Below are positions 57,985 through 64,000 of a stretch of 64,000 nucleotides of DNA, in pieces (positions within the stretch are counted from its first letter, which is position 1; every line of letters starts with the position of its first letter). Position numbers and translations under genes: made by a program. Location of the stretch: contig VIIQ02000239.1 in the NCBI GenBank assembly GCA_007449985.2, forward strand, positions 62,001 through 126,000, written 5' to 3'. Under the pieces are notes generated by a model. The model was given only the letters and a program-made list of their open reading frames with translations. It did not search any database and was not told where the DNA came from. Origin of the DNA: Desmodesmus armatus. Lineage: Eukaryota; Chlorophyta; Chlorophyceae; Sphaeropleales; Scenedesmaceae.

Positions 57985-60900
57985 CTATGCCATAGCCGCG
58001 TGCGCAGCCTCAGCCTCAGCCGCGGCAGCAGCGGCCGCTGCTGCTGCCGCCTCCTCTTGCCTCCTCAGCTCAAAGTTATGCAGCTCCCGCCCCACAAGGT
58101 ACCTGTCATCCCTGATGGTGTTGTGCAGCTGCACAGCCAGCCCCGCCAGCTTTGCCGACCCAAGGTATGCCAGGTAGCACCCATGGAACACCTGGTGCCC
58201 ATACAAGCTCGCATACTGCAGGGCTGATGCAGGCAGCCCCAGCATTGGCAGCAGCCCCCTGGTGATGACGTAAGGCACAGCCAGGCAGGTGGAGAGGTTG
58301 AGCAGCACCGGCAGCACGATCTTGGTGAGCGCCCTGTTGAGGTCGAGGTTCCTGAGGCCCCCGGCCTGCAGGGCTTCGAAGTGGGCCTGCCAAGAGTCGG
58401 GGTCTGGTTGTGCCCTGCCGTCACGCCTGGGGGCCACCATCACCAGGAGGTGCCACAGTTTCTGCAAAGCACACAGCAGCAACAGGCGCACATGAGTGTT
58501 TGTCGCGGGACTGATGCTCAAAGCTCGCACCCACGGCCATGCGATGGACGCAAGTGGGTGCTGTGTGTGATGTGCAACCACTGCTGTGTGGTGCCGACAC
58601 TAGCCCTAATGCCAGTTTGGGCAGACTTGCTGGAACTTTCAGCTAGTAATTGGCTGCATTGCTAGCTTGATTAACCCTTCCTGCAAAGTTAGTCGTTACT
58701 TCAGCCTGGCGGTAGCACAGACAAGCTGCACCATACACAACCAGCTGCAGCTCACCAGTGCCAGGACACCCATTGTCCAATCCTGCAAACAGCAGCACGG
58801 CGGCAACAGCACAGCACGACACAGCAAGTCAGCAACACCACCGAGCTTGAGCCCAACGTGCAACAAGTTCACTCTTCACTTGCATGAAGACCACATGCAG
58901 ACTTGACACAAAGCCAGCCAGTCTCAACCCTGCTGAAATGCCATCCATCCATGTTGCCAGCGCAGGTTGCCCCTTCTGCCCCAATCAGGAGTGCCCGCTG
59001 TCCGGCCCATGTCGCGTACGGTTGCCTTTGCAGAATTTGATGAACGACATCATTAACTGCCAGCTGCACTTGCTGCAGCTGATGCTGCGGCCAGATGGTC
59101 CCTCACGTCCCACTGGCACTCTTTGAACAAAATCCACAACACAGCTTATCAGCTATCCAGCCTTGCAAAGCCGCGCCCCACAGGCCCACCTGATACAAGT
59201 AGATGAGTGCCGTCTGGTTCGGCGGCAGCCGCAGCGGCAGCAGCACCAGCTCACACAGCATGCCCAGCATGGTTGCCACCACGCCCAGCCACAGCACCAG
59301 CAGCACCGCACACTGCCCCATCAGCACACTCCAGCGCCAGGCAGCTGCAGCAACTGCCCTCACATTCACAAGGCTCGCACTTGACGCAACCGCGGCTGCG
59401 AACGTGTACCCACCAGACAACACAATCAACCCAATGATGCCCGTGAAAAGGTCATTCTTGAAGGGCAGCCGCAACGCTGTGAACAGCGCCCGCCCCACGC
59501 CTATGGGCAGCGTCAGCATCAGGGTATTGAGTAGCACCATGGTGACCAACAGGGCCAGCACGAGGCCCAGGACCTTCCAGCCATAGCTGTCCTGCTGCTC
59601 ATACCACTGCACAGGACGCACCAGCTGCTGCTGCTGCTGCGAGGGCTCCAGCAGCGGCTGCACCAGGGGGGCAGGCACGCTGCGCGCGTGACGTAACCGC
59701 TGCTGCTGCTGATGCTGCTGGTCGCCTTGCGACGAGTGCGGCAGGACCGGCAGCGACCCTGCATGCTGCAAGCGATCTTGCTGCTGCTGGTGCTGCGGCA
59801 CTGACGCAGCTGCGGTCACAGCAGCTACGTCCGCCAGCGGCTGCTCAGCTGCTGCCGCAGCAGGACTGCTGCCCTCCTCCTGCTCTGCAGCATCAGCAGC
59901 CTGCCCACCAGGAGCAGCTGCTGCTGCTGTCCCTGGTGCTGCTGGTGCTGCTGCTGCTGCCACCGGCTCCCCTGCAGCCTGCTGCTGCTGTTGCTGTCCC
60001 TGGTGCTGCTGGGCCGCCCGCTGTGCATGCGCAGCAGCGGCAAGCCGTGCATCAGGCGGCAACAAGTAGTCTGACCAGTTGAGCAGGCGTGCCACCACCC
60101 TGAGCCAGGTCTGCACCGCAAACTTGACGGCGCCCTTCACGCGCACATGCTCCACAGTCAGCGGGATGAAGATGTGCATGAGCAGCATGTCTGCAGGGAT
60201 CTGCACGCAGCAGCAGCAGCAGGTAGCAGCAGCAACAGCAACAGCCACACAACAGACAGACAACATCCCTTGCTTGTCAGGACAGCTCAATGGAAACTAC
60301 AAGAAGCATCTGTGGGTCTCACGCGTTGGAGCTTGAAGCATGAACATGATGTGAGGGGGCATGTACATCATCCTGTTCAGCAATGAGCGATACAAAGGCC
60401 AGGGGGTTACTGCATGTCAGGGCCCCAGTCAGCCAGTAAGCCCTTATGCTGCTGGGGCATGGCTTGTGGCATCGTCAAGCTAGGGTGTGGGGTCTTGCAG
60501 GTTTGGACTACAAGCTTCCAAGCTGGGCTTTGAGGTTTGGGTCATGAAGCGTGCAAGCCTGCGGACGCATTTGCACAGACAAGAGCCCTGGCCATTGCTG
60601 CCTCTCACCTGTGTCAACGGGTCAAACAGTGCCAGCCTCAGCGGGTACAGCGAGGGTATCAACTTCTTGGCGATCAGAGCTGGTATGTGCACCAGCACCA
60701 CGCACAACCCTGCAGGACAGACAGCAGGACAACAGCGGCAGCATGCACCCACAACCTGTTGAGCACGTCCTGCACCAACGCCTTGCCTGCGTCATATTGC
60801 TGGCTCCCCGCACCACACCCACACATACATCAGATGTTCCGACACATAAGCAGGTGTTCCGCGCGCACTCCAGCATGCATCAAAGCTGCATGCATGCTCC

Positions 60901-63843
60901 CACCCACCCCGCCACCCACCCACCTGCATACAGCAGCCAGCTCATCACCACCCTGCCCAGGTGCCTCAGCAGCGGCTCCTCCAGCATCTCCCTCACAGGG
61001 TTCCTCTCAGGGTTGGTGGGGTCCTTGATGAACGGCAGCGCCCCCGGCCGCAGCACCTCCCTTAGCACACACAACAAAAATGTGAACGCCAGCACAAACC
61101 CCACCCCAATCACCCAGTGCATCAGCGCAGATATCACCGGAGCCTTCGCCAGCAGCTCGCTGCGCTGACCCACGCTGCTGGCCGTCAGCGGCAGCGCGCA
61201 GAAGTCCAGCCATAGCCCAGCCAGCACCGGCATCGCCCCGAGCTCCAGCGCCAGCAGCAGCACAAGCTTCGACCCCTGGTACACCATCGTGGCAGCGGAC
61301 ATCACCCAGCGGCAGGTCGACCGCATCACCTGCAGCAGCGGCCGCCGGCCAGTCGCCCGCAGCCGCCGCCGCGCAGCGCGCCACAGCCGCATGCTCACGT
61401 ACAGCCAGAGCCCCACCAGCAGCAGCACGCCCAGCAGCGCATGCCCCATGCTGAGCGCTACGAAGTCAGCACGAGCTGGCAGCTCCATCTGAGCCTGGAG
61501 CTCCTTGAGCAGCAGATCAACATTCAGCGGCAGCAGCGGCATCGGGTCCGGGGTGTCGCCGGTTGCGTACAACACCCCTGCGGGGCTGGGGCCCGCTGCC
61601 GCAGCTGCTGCCGCGGTAACTGCACCAAGTGCTGAGGTGGCTGCTGCTGTGGCTGTGTCCTGCACTGCGGGTAGGTGGGTGCTGAGGAAGCTGGCTGTGA
61701 AGGCCAGCACCTCGCTGATGAAGGGTAGCCGCACATGCTGCGCCACCAACTGCAGCAGCAGCTGGTGCTGCTCCTGCAGGTTGCAAACACCCGCCAGCAT
61801 GACAGGACAGTTCAGATGCAAGATACATCAGCATCAGCCAACACCAAGCAAGCAAGACAGCACGCATACATCATCACAGCATGGTGTACCTGGCTGGGTA
61901 GAGCTGCGAATGTAGCTGCTCCTGTAGCTCACAGCTGGCAGAAGTGATCACAAACTCGTCTGCCCAGACCCCCAAGCCTGGAAACCACACTGTCATGCCA
62001 ACACAGAACTGCACACGCCCTATCAACAGCCTACAGCCCCCCCTTGTGTCATCTTCACTGCACCACAAACAGCGTGGCCAGCATGCCATACGGCGAAGTC
62101 AAAGCCCCCCCCCCTGCGCGCACACCTGTGTCATGAGTGTGCTGGCCTTCCTTATGGCTGTCAGCATGAGGCGGCCAATGTTGAGCGGCAGGTAAACACA
62201 GCCCGCCATGAAGGAGGCGTTGCCAGCCAGCAGCAGCACCACCATCTCCACAAAGTCAACCCAGGGGCCCTGTAGAGGGTGGATGTTGTACAAGGACACG
62301 ACAACGAGGCAGGCAAGCAGCAGGTAGGTGAGACATGCCAGATAGCAACGTAGGAGACGGACGGCACTGCAACAGGCGCACCCTGCAGGGCTGCTGCTGC
62401 TGCAGGAGAGACTGGTTGGGTGGTTGCAGCGGTGCCAACTGACAAGCCCTTCTCATAGGTGTCTAACTACCCAAGTAATCGCATCTCCCTGCGCGTGTAG
62501 TTCAAGAGCAGCCTCAGTGTCACAACAACAGGACCTCGGTCCTCACCTGAAGACCCAGCAACTCTTCGATAGGCACATCACCCCACACGTCTGCTGCCTC
62601 ACCAGGCCCATCTGCCGCTCCCCCTGGATCCGCCACAGCACCGACTGCAGCTGCTGCGGCCAGCATGGCCTCATCTGCCCCTGGCCCCACTGCGTCCACA
62701 CCTATCGCTGCTGCTGCCGCCACCAGGGCATCGCCAGCACTCGGCTGCTGCTGCAGCTGCTGCTGCGACGGCGCCTGCTGCAGCTGCTGCTGCCTGCTGT
62801 CCGCGGTTGCGTCTGCTGCAGCAACGCCCGCCAATGCTGCTTGGCTGCTACTGCTACCAGCCCCACTGTCCCCGTCAAGCCCACCCGTTGCAGGTGCAGC
62901 GGCATGTCCGCTGCTGCTGCTGCTGCCCCCGACTGCGCTGCTTGTTGCAGCAGCGTCATGCTGAGAGCCAACTGATGCGCCCAATCCTGCGTCAATTCTT
63001 GCTGCTGTTGGCCCACCATGCATGCCAGGCCCTGGTTCCGCTGCAGTTGCATGGCCTGCTGAAGGCTGCACCACAGCACCTCCTGCTTGTCCTGCAGCAG
63101 CTGCAGCAATTTGTGCTGGCTGCACCTGCGCCTGCGGCTGCGCCGGCCCTGCTGGCAATGGTGCCAGCTGTCCTGCGGCTGCGGCCGCCTGCAGCTGTGC
63201 TGGCTGCTGCTGGTGCGGCACTGCATCTCGCAGCAGCTGGTTCTCCAGGCGCCTCACTGCGTTTTTCAGGTGCTGCTTCAGACTGAACACCGACATGTTG
63301 ACAAACACGATGGCGATGGACAGCAGCGAGCCCTGCAGTCACAGCGGCAGCCAACAGCAGTGGTGACGGCTCAGCACTACCTGAACACTGAAGCTCCATG
63401 CAGACAGTGTGTCAGTAGTCTTGACATACACAGAACTGATTGCCGCCAAGCAGCTGCCATGCACTCCGGGACACGAGATTGAGCCACAGTGTGTGATCAC
63501 AGGCCACATCACGCCCAGCCCTCCGCCACCCCCTGTGCTGGATTGAACGGGCTCCCACCTACAGTACCTGTATACAGTCTGTGGCGATGGCCAGCACATT
63601 CCAGCGCTCGCGCAGCAGCCTTGGCACCTCATCAAAGCCGCGCAGGAATGCCAGCCGCCATGCCAAGCATGTGATCCAGGGCACAGCAATGAGCCACACA
63701 CAGGCCACCACCCACACCCTGTGTGCCACCTTGACACCCCCCACTGCTCGTTTGATGAGGCCTGCCACAAGCTCCGCCCAGGGCAGGCGTGTGGGGGCGT
63801 CCTTGGCATAGACTGGGGTGAACACAAACTCGTGCTTGCACAG
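57985..63843 (-). CDS. DOA10/MARCH6-type membrane E3 ubiquitin ligase (5' part off the window)
   Basis: Nine exons: 63843-63568, 63332-62547, 62269-62126, 61977-61890, 61773-60924, 60709-60609, 60200-59190, 58782-58756 and 58461-57985; more upstream exons must lie beyond 64000. The first visible exon begins CKHEFVFTPVYAKDAPTRLP, the end of a RING-CH finger and its conserved follow-on, then VWLIAVPWITCLAWRLAFLR. Later exons carry many hydrophobic helices, TDCIQ, LDFCALPLTA, LREVLRPGALPFIKDP, NPVREMLEEPLLRHLGR, FAVQTWLRVVARLL, YLYQ-DWTMGVLAL and RDDRYLVGRELHNFELR, in the order of MARCH6/Doa10/plant SUD1. The family ubiquitinates ER membrane proteins, including sterol-pathway enzymes. Exon 2 holds a 200-residue Gln/Ala-rich insert and exon 7 another. 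DWTMGVLAL is a 27-nt microexon. The phases around exon 4 do not close as read; a missing G in its GGGGG run is one explanation. Confidence 0.9.
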
Positions 63844-64000
63844 CTGCAAGCAGGCAGGACAGGGCAGGCGCAGGTCAGGGCTAAGTGCTGAGCATCCCAC
63901 CAGGTAACAGAATGTTGATTGCACGACGTGGCACACAGCCTCGCTGCCGCTTCAGGGGGCTGAAACCAGTCAAGTCACACAAGCAAATTCATTTTCAGCT

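Noticed and set aside
1..64000. CRISPR arrays, bacterial operons, rRNA or tRNA genes
   Set aside because: No regular direct repeats with unique spacers, no Shine-Dalgarno-led gene strings, and no cloverleaf or rRNA core found by reading; the DNA is spliced nuclear eukaryotic sequence.

Overview
The window looks like nuclear DNA of a green alga. Genes are broken by many short spliceosomal introns with GTGAG/GTAAG donors and CAG acceptors. Coding DNA is rich in CAG/CTG-encoded Gln and Ala runs, and poly-C tracts are frequent between genes and in introns. The gene set (UFD1-UBX, ATG3, DOA10/MARCH6, secreted GH32, secreted Cys-rich proteins) is plainly eukaryotic. A chlorophyte, perhaps near the Sphaeropleales or Chlamydomonadales, is my inference; no marker gene proves it.

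Layout. 1-573 is the 3' end of a secreted Cys-rich gene (copy A, +). 2857-7151 is a full-length relative (copy B, +), and 29961-34273 is a third (copy C, -). Copies A and C also share about 1.5 kb of 3' flank in opposite orientation, so the window holds two inverted arms (about 1-2065 and 28225-30533, the second continuing into the rest of copy C). Between copies B and C lie a VHL-beta-domain gene (9780-11367, +), a CCDC81-like HU-domain gene (13809-18116, -), an unplaced gene (18499-20036, -), a UFD1-UBX fusion gene (20768-23788, +), autophagy gene ATG3 (24674-27415, -) and a small inverted-repeat element (about 27767-28028). To the right of copy C, every gene is on the minus strand: a secreted GH32 glycosidase (36305-41236), a kelch-repeat membrane protein (42582-46594), a secreted protein built of cystine-knot-like modules (48036-52221), a secreted Ala/Asn/Gly-rich repeat protein (53144-54960) and the C-terminal bulk of a DOA10/MARCH6 ubiquitin ligase (57985 to beyond the right edge). 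A large foldback-like element (about 55284-57151) with a central 18-bp tandem array separates the last two.

Two themes stand out. First, secreted Cys-rich proteins made of symmetric phase-1 exons occur twice in unrelated forms: the GCC2/GCC3-like family with six phase-1 introns, and the cystine-knot gene, in which two modules are each exactly one 84-nt phase 1-1 exon. This is the layout expected of exon duplication or shuffling. Second, at least eight single-base deletions break otherwise conserved reading frames in four separate loci in the left 27.5 kb (copy B, VHL, UFD1-UBX, ATG3), mostly in short C or G runs. Because they hit essential genes such as ATG3, I read them as consensus errors rather than as pseudogenes.

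UFD1-UBX, ATG3 and DOA10 all serve protein turnover, but they are separated and on different strands; I see no operon-like logic. Exon boundaries were worked out by hand from splice signals and reading frame. Where the frame closes exactly (copy C, kelch, cystine-knot and Ala/Asn/Gly genes) they are reliable; elsewhere the doubtful junctions are named.
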